Positions 26,967-35,094 of a DNA stretch of 50,747 nt are shown one piece after another; within the stretch, counting starts at the first letter, position 1; each line of letters starts with the position of its first letter. The DNA comes from Actinomadura sp. KC345 (GTDB taxonomy: Bacteria > Actinomycetota > Actinomycetes > Streptosporangiales > Streptosporangiaceae), in the NCBI RefSeq assembly GCF_004348515.1, contig NZ_SMKH01000015.1, positions 1-50,747 of the forward strand. The letters run 5' to 3'. A program made the translations under genes and the position numbers. The notes below the pieces were generated by a model, which was not told the DNA's origin, ran no database searches, and saw nothing but the letters and a program-made list of their open reading frames with translations.

Positions 26967-27887
26967 TCAGACGAGGCCGGACTTCTTGAGCCAGTCCTCG
27001 GCGACCTTCTCCTGGTCGTCCTTGTCGATGACGACGCGCTTCATCATGTCGAGCAGGTCCTGGGTGGTGAGCTTGGCGGAGACGGCGTCGAGGGCCGCCC
27101 GCGCCGTCTGGTCCACCGACTCCTTGTGGACGAGCGGGGTGACGTTCTGGGCGTTGAAGACGTTCTTCGGGTCTTCGAGGACGACCAGCTTGTTCTGCTC
27201 GATGGTGGGGTCGGTGGTGAACAGGTCGGCGGCCTGGATCTCGTCCTCGACGAGCAGCTTCACCAGCGTGGACTGGGCTCCGGCGTCGAACGGCTTGAAC
27301 TCCTTGAACTCGATCCCGTAGGCCTCCTTGAGGCCCTTGAGGCCCTGCTGCCGGGTCTCGAACTCCGACGGCCCGGCGATGACCAGGTCCTTGGCGACGC
27401 CTTCGAGGTCGGCGATGGACTTCAGGTCGTGCTTGGCCGCCGTCTGCGGGTTGACGGTGACGGAGTCCTTGTCCTCGGCCTCGGCCGAGGCGAGCATCTC
27501 GACCGACGCGGGCAGCTTCGACTTCAGCTCCGCGTTGATCTCCTCGGTGGTGGCGGCCTTGCTGTTCTCGTCCACGGAGGTGACCAGCAGGGCGCCGTTG
27601 TACTCGGGCATGACGCTGATGCCGCCCTTGACGACCTGGTCGTAGTAGACCTCGCGGGCGCCGATGTTGAACTTGCGGGTGACCTTCACGCCCTTGGCCT
27701 CGAGTGCCTGGGCGTACAGCTCGGCGAGGAGGTTGCTCTCGGGGAAGTTCGCGCCGCCGACGGTGACGGTGCCGCCCGCGCCCCCGCCGGCGAGCGGGTT
27801 GTCGTCGCCGGAGTCCCCGCCGCCGCAGGCGGACAGGGTGAGGGCAGCAACGAGGCCGACGACCGCGCCACGGATGAGTTTCTTCAT
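26967..27887 (-). CDS. Quaternary-amine/betaine substrate-binding lipoprotein (OpuC/ProX type)
   Basis: 306-residue extracellular solute-binding lipoprotein; the signal peptide ends LTLSACGGG, whose cysteine is lipidated. The fold matches the OsmF/OpuBC/ProX group: GGANFPESNLLAELYAQAL, MPEYNGALL and FETRQQGLKGLKEAYG are the usual landmarks. In OpuBC-type proteins an aromatic cage of tyrosines holds the trimethylammonium head; here one cage segment usually read as Ala-Tyr-Ser-Thr-Asp is LFTTD, so the ligand may differ from glycine betaine. It is the last gene of a four-gene transporter operon. Confidence 0.88.
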   Translation of the reverse strand: MKKLIRGAVVGLVAALTLSACGGGDSGDDNPLAGGGAGGTVTVGGANFPESNLLAELYAQALEAKGVKVTRKFNIGAREVYYDQVVKGGISVMPEYNGALLVTSVDENSKAATTEEINAELKSKLPASVEMLASAEAEDKDSVTVNPQTAAKHDLKSIADLEGVAKDLVIAGPSEFETRQQGLKGLKEAYGIEFKEFKPFDAGAQSTLVKLLVEDEIQAADLFTTDPTIEQNKLVVLEDPKNVFNAQNVTPLVHKESVDQTARAALDAVSAKLTTQDLLDMMKRVVIDKDDQEKVAEDWLKKSGLV

Positions 27888-27908
27888 GGGTCTTCCTCTG
27901 TTAGGTGG

Positions 27909-28595
27909 TCAGGAGGAACGGGCGGAGCCGAGCAGGCCCGGGGAGACGACGGCGCGGCGGAGCGCCGCGAAGACCAGCTGGACGATCAGCGCGAGCAGCA
28001 CGACCAGGACGGTGCCGCCGACGACGAGCTGGTAGTCGTTGCGGGCCAGCCCGTCGATGATGTAGCGGCCGAGGCCACCGAAGCCCGGGTAGGCGGCGAT
28101 GGTGGCGGTGGCGACGACCTGGATCGCGGACGTGCGCAGCCCGAGCAGGATCAGCGGCAGCGCCATCGGCAGCTCGGCCCGCCACAGCACCCCCCAGCCG
28201 GTCATGCCCATGCCGCGGGCGGCGTCCTTGGCGTCGGCGTCGACGCCGCGGACGCCCTCGAAGGTGTTGACGAGGATGGGCGGGACGGCCAGCGCGACGA
28301 GCGCGACCAGCACGGGGGTGATGCTGTAGTCGATGACGACGATGAACAGCACCAGGCCGAACGTGGGGATCGCGCGGGCGACGTTGGCGAGGCTGACGGC
28401 GAGGAAGCCGCCGCGGCCGGTGTGCCCGACGAGCAGGCCGAGCGCGAGGCCGATCAGCGCGGCGAACAGCATCGCCACCCCGGTGTAGTAGAGGTGCTCC
28501 AGCAGCCGGTGCGGGATGCCGTCGTCGCCCTGCCACTGGGACGACGCGGTCAGCCAGCCCCAGAACAGGTCGATCTGGTTCCACAGGTCGTTCAT
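27909..28595 (-). CDS. OpuC-type ABC transporter permease, second
   Basis: 228-residue inner-membrane permease with about five to six helices. GMGMTGWGVLWRAELPMALPL is the EAA-type loop that docks on the ATPase, and TIAAYPGFGGLGRYI is typical of OpuBB/OpuBD-like subunits. The start ATG at 28595 overlaps the stop of the first permease (ATGA). With the other permease it should form the heterodimeric channel of an osmoprotectant/quaternary-amine importer. Confidence 0.9.
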   Translation of the reverse strand: MNDLWNQIDLFWGWLTASSQWQGDDGIPHRLLEHLYYTGVAMLFAALIGLALGLLVGHTGRGGFLAVSLANVARAIPTFGLVLFIVVIDYSITPVLVALVALAVPPILVNTFEGVRGVDADAKDAARGMGMTGWGVLWRAELPMALPLILLGLRTSAIQVVATATIAAYPGFGGLGRYIIDGLARNDYQLVVGGTVLVVLLALIVQLVFAALRRAVVSPGLLGSARSS

Positions 28596-29242
28596 GAGGC
28601 CTTCCCCCGGGCTCGGGCCCACGGGGTGAGCAGCCGCTGGACGGTGACCAGGATCGCGTCGGTGACGAGGGCCAGCAGCACGATCAGGACGGTCGCCGCG
28701 ATGATCTGGGTCTGGAACGACAGCTGGTAGCCCCGGATGATGTCGTAACCGAGCCCGCCCTGGCCGATCAGCTGCCCGACCGCGACGAGGCTGATGGACG
28801 AGACGGCGGCGACGCGCGTCCCGGCGATGACGATGGGGACGGCGATCGGCAGCTCGACGCGCAGGAGGCGGCGCAGCGGGCCGAATCCCATGGCGGTGGC
28901 CGCCTGCCGGACGGGTTCGGACACCGACGCCAGGCCGTCCACCACGTTCGGGATGAGCACCGACAGGCTGTAGAGCGTCAGCGGGATCATGACCGTGGAC
29001 GGCGTGAGCCCGGTGTACTGGATGAAGATCATGAACAGGGCCAGCGACGGGATTGCGTAGAACACGTTCGAGATCGTCAGCGTCGGCGGGTAGAGCCAGC
29101 CCCAGCGGCGGCACAGCACCCCGACCGGGATGGAGATCAGCAGGCCGAACAGCACCGGGAGCAGCGCGAGCCGCAGGTGGATGAGGGCGTGCTCGCCGAG
29201 CGAGTCGGTGTGGTCCGCGATCCAGCCCCAGTCGATCTCCAT
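28592..29242 (-). CDS. OpuC-type ABC transporter permease, first
   Basis: 216-residue permease with about five helices. AIPSLALFMIFIQYTGLTP and the docking loop AATAMGFGPLRRLLRVELPIA, here spelt over its conserved Gly-rich core, are typical of the OpuB/OpuC family. Start codon shares one base with the stop of the ATPase gene (TGATG), and the stop overlaps the second permease. The tight coupling suggests equal amounts of each subunit. Confidence 0.9.
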   Translation of the reverse strand: MEIDWGWIADHTDSLGEHALIHLRLALLPVLFGLLISIPVGVLCRRWGWLYPPTLTISNVFYAIPSLALFMIFIQYTGLTPSTVMIPLTLYSLSVLIPNVVDGLASVSEPVRQAATAMGFGPLRRLLRVELPIAVPIVIAGTRVAAVSSISLVAVGQLIGQGGLGYDIIRGYQLSFQTQIIAATVLIVLLALVTDAILVTVQRLLTPWARARGKAS

Positions 29243-30408
29243 CAGCCACCGTCCTTCGAGGCGGCGGGCCCGTGACCGGCGGGCTCGTCGCGGGCGGCGG
29301 GCTCGGGGGCGACGCCGGTGCCGGAGCGGGCGATGGCGGTGCTGAGGTCCCGCTGGTCGGCGACCCCGGCGAGCCGCCCCGCCCCGTCCACCCCGACCGC
29401 GCGGCCGGACGGCGACAGGATCGCGGCGTCGAGCGCGGCCCGCATCGAGTCGCCCTCGACGTCGAACGTGTGCCCGATCGGCGCGAGCCGCACGTCGCCC
29501 AGCACGCCCGACTCGGGCAGCACGCCCTCCGCGGCCCAGCCGAGCGGGCGGCGGTCGGCGTCGACGACCAGTACCCAGCCGTCCTCCGCGTCGCGGGCCC
29601 GGCCGACCGGCGCGTCGGCGGGCAGGACGCCCCGGTCGCTGAGCGGCGCGGCCGAGGCCGGGACGAACGAGAGCCGCCGGAAGCCGCGGTCGTGCCCGAT
29701 GAACCCGGCGACGAAGTCGTCGGCGGGCCGGGCGAGCAGCGCCTCGGGGCTGTCGACCTGGACGAGCTTCCCGCCGGTCTGGAACACCCCGATCCGGTCG
29801 CCGAGCTTGATGGCCTCGTCGATGTCGTGGGTGACGAACACGATCGTCTTGTGGAGCTCGTCCTGGAGGCGCAGGAACTCGTCCTGGAGCTCGGCGCGGA
29901 CGACGGGGTCGACGGCGCTGAACGGCTCGTCCATCAGCATGATCGGCGGGTCGGCGGCGAGGGCGCGGGCGACGCCGACGCGCTGCTGCTGGCCGCCGGA
30001 CAGCTGGAACGGGTAGCGCCGCGCCATGGAGTGCTCCAGCCCGACCCGCTCCATCAGCTCGTGGGCCCGGTCCCGCGCCTTCTTCTTGTTCCAGCGCAGC
30101 AGGTGCGGGACCGTCGCGATGTTGTCCTCGATGGTGCGGTGCGGGAACAGCCCGGCGTGCTGGATGACGTAGCCGATGCCGCGCCGCAGCTCGGCGGGCT
30201 TGTGCTCGCGGACGTCCTGCCCGTCGATGAGCACGCGGCCGGACGTCGGCTCCACCATGCGGTTGATGGTGCGCAGCGCGGTGGTCTTGCCGCCCCCGGA
30301 CGTGCCGACGAACACGGTGATGCGGCCGGTGGGGCAGTCGAGGCTGACGTCGTCCAGGGCGACGGTGCCGCCGGGGTAGCGCTTGGTGACGCCCTCAAAG
30401 GTGATCAA
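29242..30408 (-). CDS. Betaine/quaternary-amine ABC transporter ATP-binding protein with CBS-like tail
   Basis: 388-residue ATPase of the OpuAA/OpuCA/ProV type. Walker A is GTSGGGKTT (residues 35-43), the Q-loop follows in GYVIQHAGLFPH, the signature is LSGGQQQR, Walker B is IMLMDEPFSAVD and the H-loop VTHDIDEA. Residues from about 275 on resemble two degenerate CBS domains, which in OpuA sense ionic strength. First gene of the operon, divergent from the HAL-like lyase gene, with 159 bases between them. Confidence 0.92.
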   Translation of the reverse strand: MITFEGVTKRYPGGTVALDDVSLDCPTGRITVFVGTSGGGKTTALRTINRMVEPTSGRVLIDGQDVREHKPAELRRGIGYVIQHAGLFPHRTIEDNIATVPHLLRWNKKKARDRAHELMERVGLEHSMARRYPFQLSGGQQQRVGVARALAADPPIMLMDEPFSAVDPVVRAELQDEFLRLQDELHKTIVFVTHDIDEAIKLGDRIGVFQTGGKLVQVDSPEALLARPADDFVAGFIGHDRGFRRLSFVPASAAPLSDRGVLPADAPVGRARDAEDGWVLVVDADRRPLGWAAEGVLPESGVLGDVRLAPIGHTFDVEGDSMRAALDAAILSPSGRAVGVDGAGRLAGVADQRDLSTAIARSGTGVAPEPAARDEPAGHGPAASKDGG

Positions 30409-30468
30409 CGATTCACGTCCTCGTCGGGGCGCCCGCGACGCCGGGTGATCGGTACGGCCTTCTCACCA

Positions 30469-30488
30469 ACCGTAGCGACAGGTACGGT
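30469..30488. promoter_or_regulatory. Inverted repeat in the ABC/lyase divergent promoter region
   Basis: ACCGTA-N8-TACGGT is a perfect 6-bp inverted repeat, and a third copy of the half-site, GGTACGG, begins at 30451. It lies between the divergent ATPase and lyase genes and is a candidate operator for joint control. The binding protein is unknown. Confidence 0.42.
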
Positions 30489-30567
30489 CGGCGACGTGTC
30501 GCAGCGTGTCCGGAACATGGAATCTGGAGCATACCTACCTGTATTCCGGGGAAAGTAGCCTCGCGCT

Positions 30568-32031
30568 GTGGAGAACAGCCGAATCGTTATCGATGGAACC
30601 GCGCTCACATGCGCGCAGGTCGTCCGCGCCGCCCGCGAGGATGTGACGATCGCCATAGCCCCGGAAGGCGTCGCGCGGGCTCGGCGGGCCTGGCGGGTGG
30701 CGGGCGAGCTCGCCGAGGCGCAGCCGGTGTACGGGCGCACCACGGGCGTCGGCGCGAACCGCGTGGTGGACGTGGAGTGGGAGGACGCCGACGCGCACGG
30801 CCTGCGGCTCCTGCGCAGCCACGCGGCCGGGGCGGGACCGCTGGTCGCGCCGGAGATCGTCCGGGCGATGCTGACGATCCGGCTGAACCAGATCGCGGCG
30901 GGCGGCTCGGGCGTCGAGCCGGGCGTGCTGCGGGCCCTCGCGGACGCGCTCAACCTGGGTCTCCTTCCCCCGGTACCGGTGCACGGGGCGATCGGCACCG
31001 GCGACCTGACCGCGCTGGCCTCGACCGCGCTGTGCCTGCTCGGCGAGCGGGCGTGGCTCACCGACGAGGAGGGAGTGCTGCGGCCCGGCCCCGGCTACCG
31101 GCTGCGCTCGCCGGACGCGCTGGCGTTCATCAGCTCCAACGCGGCCACGCTCGGGGAGTCGGCGCTCGCGGTGGCCGACCTGCGGGAGCTGCTCCGCGCG
31201 TCCACGGTGGCCGCCGCGCTGTCGCACTTCGCCGTCCGGGGCTCGACGGAGCCGTACGCGCAGGCGGTGCAGGACGCGTGCCCCCATCCGGGCCAGCGGG
31301 AGGCCGCCGCGGCGGCGCGGGCGCTGCTCGCGTTCGACCAGCCCGCGCCGATGCGCATCCAGGACCCCTACGGCTACCGGGCGTTCCCGCAGGTGCACGG
31401 CCCGGCGCTGGAGGCGGCCGCCTACGCCGAGGAGGTCGTCACCCGGGAGATCAACGCGGCGGCCGAGAACCCGCTCATCGACGTCGAGGGCCGTGCGGCC
31501 TGGCACAACGGCAACTTCCACACCGCCTACGCCGGTCTCGCGCTGGACTCCGCCCGCGCGGCCCTGTTCCAGACGATGGCGCTCGCCGCCGCCCGCCTCG
31601 GGACGCTCGCCGAGCCGGCGTTCACCGGCCTCTACCCGTTCCAGGGCGCGACGGAGGCCTCCTCGGGGATGATGATCCTGGAGTACGTGGCGCACTCGTG
31701 CCTCGCCGACGTCCGGCGCCTCGCGACGCCGGCGGCGCTCGGCAGCGCTGTGCTGTCGCGCGGCGTCGAGGAGCACGCGGGATTCTCCACCCAGTCGGCC
31801 CGCGCGACGACCGACGCCGTCGCCGCCTACCGGCTCGGACTCGGCTGCGAGCTGGTCGCCGCCGTCCGGGCGCTGCGGATGCAGGGACGCGCGCCGTCCG
31901 GCGGCCCGCTGCGGGCGGCGTACGACATGGCCGACGCCGTGCTCGACCCGCGCGTGGAGGACCGGCCGCTCGACTCCGACATCGCCGCCGCCGCAGACCT
32001 GCTGCCCGGCCTGGCCCGGCTGCACCCCTGA
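30568..32031 (+). CDS. HAL/PAL-superfamily lyase lacking the MIO-forming Ala-Ser-Gly
   Basis: 487-residue protein of the histidine/phenylalanine ammonia-lyase fold. It keeps YGRTTGVG (Tyr55), YGYRAFPQ (Arg271) and a VEEH acid motif (Glu401/402) that align with catalytic residues of histidase. The cofactor-forming Ala-Ser-Gly is Gly143-Thr144-Gly145 (GAIGTGDLTALA), and the LLNGTD segment is replaced by ISSNAA, so MIO should not form. Family members without MIO include ergothionase, which eliminates trimethylamine from ergothioneine; that makes a betaine-eliminating activity attractive here, next to a quaternary-amine transporter. Plain annotation: aromatic amino acid lyase-like, substrate unknown. 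GTG at 30568 has only a distant GGGGAAAG. Confidence 0.85.
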   Translation: MENSRIVIDGTALTCAQVVRAAREDVTIAIAPEGVARARRAWRVAGELAEAQPVYGRTTGVGANRVVDVEWEDADAHGLRLLRSHAAGAGPLVAPEIVRAMLTIRLNQIAAGGSGVEPGVLRALADALNLGLLPPVPVHGAIGTGDLTALASTALCLLGERAWLTDEEGVLRPGPGYRLRSPDALAFISSNAATLGESALAVADLRELLRASTVAAALSHFAVRGSTEPYAQAVQDACPHPGQREAAAAARALLAFDQPAPMRIQDPYGYRAFPQVHGPALEAAAYAEEVVTREINAAAENPLIDVEGRAAWHNGNFHTAYAGLALDSARAALFQTMALAAARLGTLAEPAFTGLYPFQGATEASSGMMILEYVAHSCLADVRRLATPAALGSAVLSRGVEEHAGFSTQSARATTDAVAAYRLGLGCELVAAVRALRMQGRAPSGGPLRAAYDMADAVLDPRVEDRPLDSDIAAAADLLPGLARLHP

Positions 32032-32035
32032 CCCC

Positions 32036-33043
32036 CTACCGCGGCGCTTCGCCGGTCGAGGCGCGGACGAACAGGGACGGCTCGCGGACCACGCGGCGCT
32101 TGCGGGGCTTGCCGTCGATGACGTCCACGACGAGCCGGACGGCGGCGTGCACGATGCCGTCGATGTCCCAGTCGACGGTGGTGAGCGGCGGGGTGAGCAG
32201 CGCCGACATCGGATGGTTGTCGTATCCGCAGACGGCGACGTCGCCGGGGACCGCGAGGCCCAGCTCGCGGGTCGCGGCGTAGACGCCGTAGGCGATGGAG
32301 TCGGCGAAGCAGAACACCGCCGAGGGGCGGTCGGGGCTGTCGAGCACCCGGAGGGCGACCTCGGTGGCGGCGGCGAGCGACTGCGGCACGACGACCACGT
32401 CGACGTGGAGGCCGAGACGCTCGGCTTCGGCGTTGACGTGCACGTCGGCGGGCCGGTCGGGGGTGCTGGCGCCCGTCGGGGTGAACACGGTGAGGCGCTG
32501 GTGCCCGAGGTCGCGCAGGTGCTCCAGCGCGAGCGTGACGCCCCGCCGGTTGTCGAAGACGACCTCGCCCTGCGCCTGCCCGCCGTGCAGCGCGTCGCCG
32601 ATGGACACCACCGGGATCGACGCGGCCAGCTCCGTCCACAGCGCGGCGGACGGGTCGAGCGGCTGGACGATCAGGCCGTCCACCCGCTGGTCGCGGAGCC
32701 GGCGGGCGAGGGCCAGCTCCCGCTCGGGTTCGCCGCCCGCGTCGACGATCAGGGCGTAGCGGTCACGGGCCAGCAGCGCGCGGCCGATGCCGATGGCCAG
32801 GGACTGCTGCCAGTAGTCCTCCAGGGAGCCGCACAGCATGCCGACCTGGGCGGTGCGGCCGCTGGCGAGGGCGCGGGCGATCGGGTGCGCCTCGTAGCCG
32901 AGCTCGTCCGCCGCCGCGCGGACCCGCTCCTGCGTCTCCTCCGACGTCTGGATGCCGCGCAGCGCGTACGACACGGCGGCGGGCGACAGCCCCGTCGCCT
33001 GCGCCACTTCCCGGATGGTCGCGCGCTTGCGCTTGTCCGACAC
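32036..33043 (-). CDS. LacI-family transcriptional regulator
   Basis: 335-residue LacI/GalR-type regulator. The N-terminal helix-turn-helix reads TIREVAQATGLSPAAVSYAL, followed by the hinge helix (HPIARALASG) and a periplasmic-binding-like ligand domain with VVSIGD, AVFCFADSIAYGVY and CGYDNHP. It converges on the lyase gene with a 4-base gap and is divergent from the cysteine-dioxygenase-like gene. The start is taken as GTG at 33043 because the HTH domain begins there; the ribosome site (GGAG) is very close. Upstream bases contain a set of tandem 13-bp units that it may bind. Confidence 0.86.
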   Translation of the reverse strand: MSDKRKRATIREVAQATGLSPAAVSYALRGIQTSEETQERVRAAADELGYEAHPIARALASGRTAQVGMLCGSLEDYWQQSLAIGIGRALLARDRYALIVDAGGEPERELALARRLRDQRVDGLIVQPLDPSAALWTELAASIPVVSIGDALHGGQAQGEVVFDNRRGVTLALEHLRDLGHQRLTVFTPTGASTPDRPADVHVNAEAERLGLHVDVVVVPQSLAAATEVALRVLDSPDRPSAVFCFADSIAYGVYAATRELGLAVPGDVAVCGYDNHPMSALLTPPLTTVDWDIDGIVHAAVRLVVDVIDGKPRKRRVVREPSLFVRASTGEAPR

Positions 33044-33094
33044 CTCTCCAACCCTAGAGCCCGCCGCCGAGAGCGCGGCGAACCGACTTGACGG

Positions 33095-33159
33095 CGCTCC
33101 TCTGAACCGGTTCACTGAATCGCTTAACTGATACGGTTCAGTGATGCGGTTCAGTAGCC
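33095..33159. repeat. Five tandem 13-bp units in the LacI/cupin divergent promoter region
   Basis: Units begin at 33095, 33108, 33121, 33134 and 33147 without spacers. The second reads CGGTTCACTGAAT; the fourth and fifth begin CGGTTCAGT; the first and third are more diverged (9 and 9 of 13 bases shared with the second). The junction of units one and two makes the palindrome TGAACCGGTTCA (33103-33114). The array fills much of the space between the divergent regulator and cupin genes and is a candidate multi-site operator. Confidence 0.75.
33103..33114. promoter_or_regulatory. LacI-type palindrome
   Basis: TGAACCGGTTCA is a perfect 12-bp palindrome with the central CG common in LacI-family operators. 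It lies 60 bases upstream of the LacI-type start codon. Confidence 0.55.
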
Positions 33160-33249
33160 GTGTCCTGCCCGTTCGCGCATGGTGAAGATCACGCATACTC
33201 CCTGCGTGAACGGCACCGCGACCACGAGACACCGGAGAGGAGCCAACCC

Positions 33250-33789
33250 GTGTCATCCGAGGTCATCCCCCGTGCCGCCGGCTTCGAGAGCCTGCCCGGC
33301 CGCACCCTCGACAAGCGCGAACTGCGCGAGCTGGTCGACGAGGTGGCGGAGCGGCCGGACCTGTGGCGCCGGCACGTCGCGTTCTCCGACGGACAGCGCC
33401 ACTACGCCTCGCTCTACAGGGACGAGCACGTGGACGTCTGGCTGCTGTGCTGGACGCCGCAGAACGACACCGGCTGGCATGACCACGACGTGTCGTCCGG
33501 CGCCGTCCGCGTCGTGGCCGGGGCCGTGGAGGAGAACAACCCGCGCCTCGGCGGCGAGCCCCTGCGGACGGTGGTCACGGAGGGCCGGTCGTTCTGCTTC
33601 GGTCCCGACCACATCCACCGGCTCACCGGCGTGGACGACGCCAGCGTCTCGATCCACGCGTACTCGCCGCCGCTGCTGCGCCTCGGCCAGTACTCCGTCG
33701 ACGGGTCGGGGGTGATGCGCCGCCTGTCGGTCGCCTACACCGAGGAACTGCGCCCGATGGACGAGGAGGGCGGACCGGCCGCGCCCTGA
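33250..33789 (+). CDS. Cysteine dioxygenase-like cupin (thiol dioxygenase)
   Basis: 179-residue cupin of the bacterial type I cysteine dioxygenase family, non-heme iron enzymes that oxidise a thiol to a sulfinic acid. The three-histidine iron site is visible: His77 and His79 in GWHDHDVSSGA, and His123 in DHIHRLTG. The ending SIHAYSPPLLRLGQY is typical of the family. The substrate may be cysteine or another thiol. It is divergent from the LacI regulator and preceded by the 13-bp units. GTG at 33250 has GGAGAGGAG 7 bases upstream. Confidence 0.86.
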   Translation: MSSEVIPRAAGFESLPGRTLDKRELRELVDEVAERPDLWRRHVAFSDGQRHYASLYRDEHVDVWLLCWTPQNDTGWHDHDVSSGAVRVVAGAVEENNPRLGGEPLRTVVTEGRSFCFGPDHIHRLTGVDDASVSIHAYSPPLLRLGQYSVDGSGVMRRLSVAYTEELRPMDEEGGPAAP

Positions 33790-33817
33790 TCGACGGCGGC
33801 CTCCGGGACGGCTGGAA

Positions 33818-33859
33818 CCTCCGGCGGGCCCGACCGGGGGACAGCGGACCCGCCGGAGG
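33818..33859. terminator. Terminator hairpin between convergent genes
   Basis: An 11-bp perfect stem CCTCCGGCGGG / CCCGCCGGAGG around a 20-base loop, between the cupin gene and the convergent membrane-protein gene. It can work in both directions. Confidence 0.65.
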
Positions 33860-33882
33860 CAGCGCGTCCGGCCGAAGCCCGC

Positions 33883-35094
33883 TCACATCGGCCGGACGCC
33901 CTTACCTCCTCCAGCGCCCACCGCCACCGGAGTGTCACACCAGCGGTCCGTGAGGGCGCACACCGCGACCATGGCGGCGAGGCAGACCCCCGCTCCTCTG
34001 AGGAGCCCGGCCTCGTAGTAGGCGTCGGTCACCAGCAGGACGGCCGCGGAACCGGCCGCACCCCCGGCGGCCAGCGCCGCGACCGCCTGCACCGCCCAGA
34101 GCGCGATGCGTCTCGTCCCGGCTCCCGCGAGCGCGTCCCGCAGCGCGCACACGGCGGCGACGAGGCACACGGCCAGCGCCGCGACGGCCGCGACGAGCGG
34201 CGCACCCACGTTGGGCCCGTACCGGACGGCCAGGGCCGGGACGAAGAACACGACGAACGCCCACCGCAACCCGCCGGCGACGGACGACAGCGCGACACCG
34301 GCTTCTCCGCCCGGTCGCAGCCGGGACGTCGCCCAGCGCGCCCCCACGAGAACGCACATCGCGATCACCGCGCCTGGGAGCCGTCCACCCAGATGACCGA
34401 GGTTGTAGAGCAGGGCGGTGTCGTAGACGGTCAACACGAGATGCCCCAGCGCCCAGACCGAGACGGCGAAGAGGAGCATCCGCACGGCCGATGGCGCCGT
34501 GGTCTCGTCCTCTTCCTGACCTGCGAGCCACCAGAGCAGCGGGGGTGTCACCACAGCCGAGCAGGCTCGGATCACGATGTCGTCCACCGTGTAGGGGTTG
34601 TGCAGATCCCATTCGACCGCGCAGAAGACGAACGTGTACGAGAACGATGCCGCCCACACCAGCCATGAACGCGCAAGGCGCCGATACAGGCCGCGATCCA
34701 GCCACCGCAGCACCGTGACGTAGGCCAGGAGCACCAGCGGCAGTTCCAGGAACGCCTGCACCCGCAGGACGGACGGCTCCAGCGACTCAGGCATCGGGAA
34801 GCGTTCCGCGACACCGCGCATGGCCGGGCCGTCGGCGAGCGCGAACCATCCCTCGGGCAGATACCTCGCGATGAACGACGCGTCACCGCCGTGCACACGC
34901 AGGACGTAGACGCTGAACAGCACCTGGTTCACATAGACGAGTGCGACCACCAAGGCCAGGAACGCTTCTGGGCGCGCCCAGGACCGCCGTCCGGCGGCCG
35001 CTCCGAGGTCACCTCTGCGCCGCATCAGCCGGGGTGCGGTCCCGAGGCTCACCGCCGTCGACGCGAGCACGGCCGCGTCCACCCCCATCGCCAT
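33883..35094 (-). CDS. Polytopic membrane protein of unknown function
   Basis: Up to 403 residues with about ten predicted helices and no motif I recognise; a sequence DLHNPYTVDDI lies in an inter-helix loop. It may belong to the same surface-modification locus as the acyltransferase directly upstream. With ATG at 35094 the gene overlaps the acyltransferase by 86 bases, unusually long. An in-frame ATG at 35025 would cut the overlap to 17 bases and would still keep the first hydrophobic helix, so the true start may be there. Confidence 0.72.
   Translation of the reverse strand: MAMGVDAAVLASTAVSLGTAPRLMRRRGDLGAAAGRRSWARPEAFLALVVALVYVNQVLFSVYVLRVHGGDASFIARYLPEGWFALADGPAMRGVAERFPMPESLEPSVLRVQAFLELPLVLLAYVTVLRWLDRGLYRRLARSWLVWAASFSYTFVFCAVEWDLHNPYTVDDIVIRACSAVVTPPLLWWLAGQEEDETTAPSAVRMLLFAVSVWALGHLVLTVYDTALLYNLGHLGGRLPGAVIAMCVLVGARWATSRLRPGGEAGVALSSVAGGLRWAFVVFFVPALAVRYGPNVGAPLVAAVAALAVCLVAAVCALRDALAGAGTRRIALWAVQAVAALAAGGAAGSAAVLLVTDAYYEAGLLRGAGVCLAAMVAVCALTDRWCDTPVAVGAGGGKGVRPM

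Noticed and set aside
30568..32031. Calling the gene a second hutH
   Set aside because: The cofactor triad and the NGT motif are both replaced, and it is not linked to hut genes.
33095..33159. CRISPR array or replication iterons
   Set aside because: Units are only 13 bp without spacers, and neither cas nor replication genes lie nearby; a promoter-region operator fits better.
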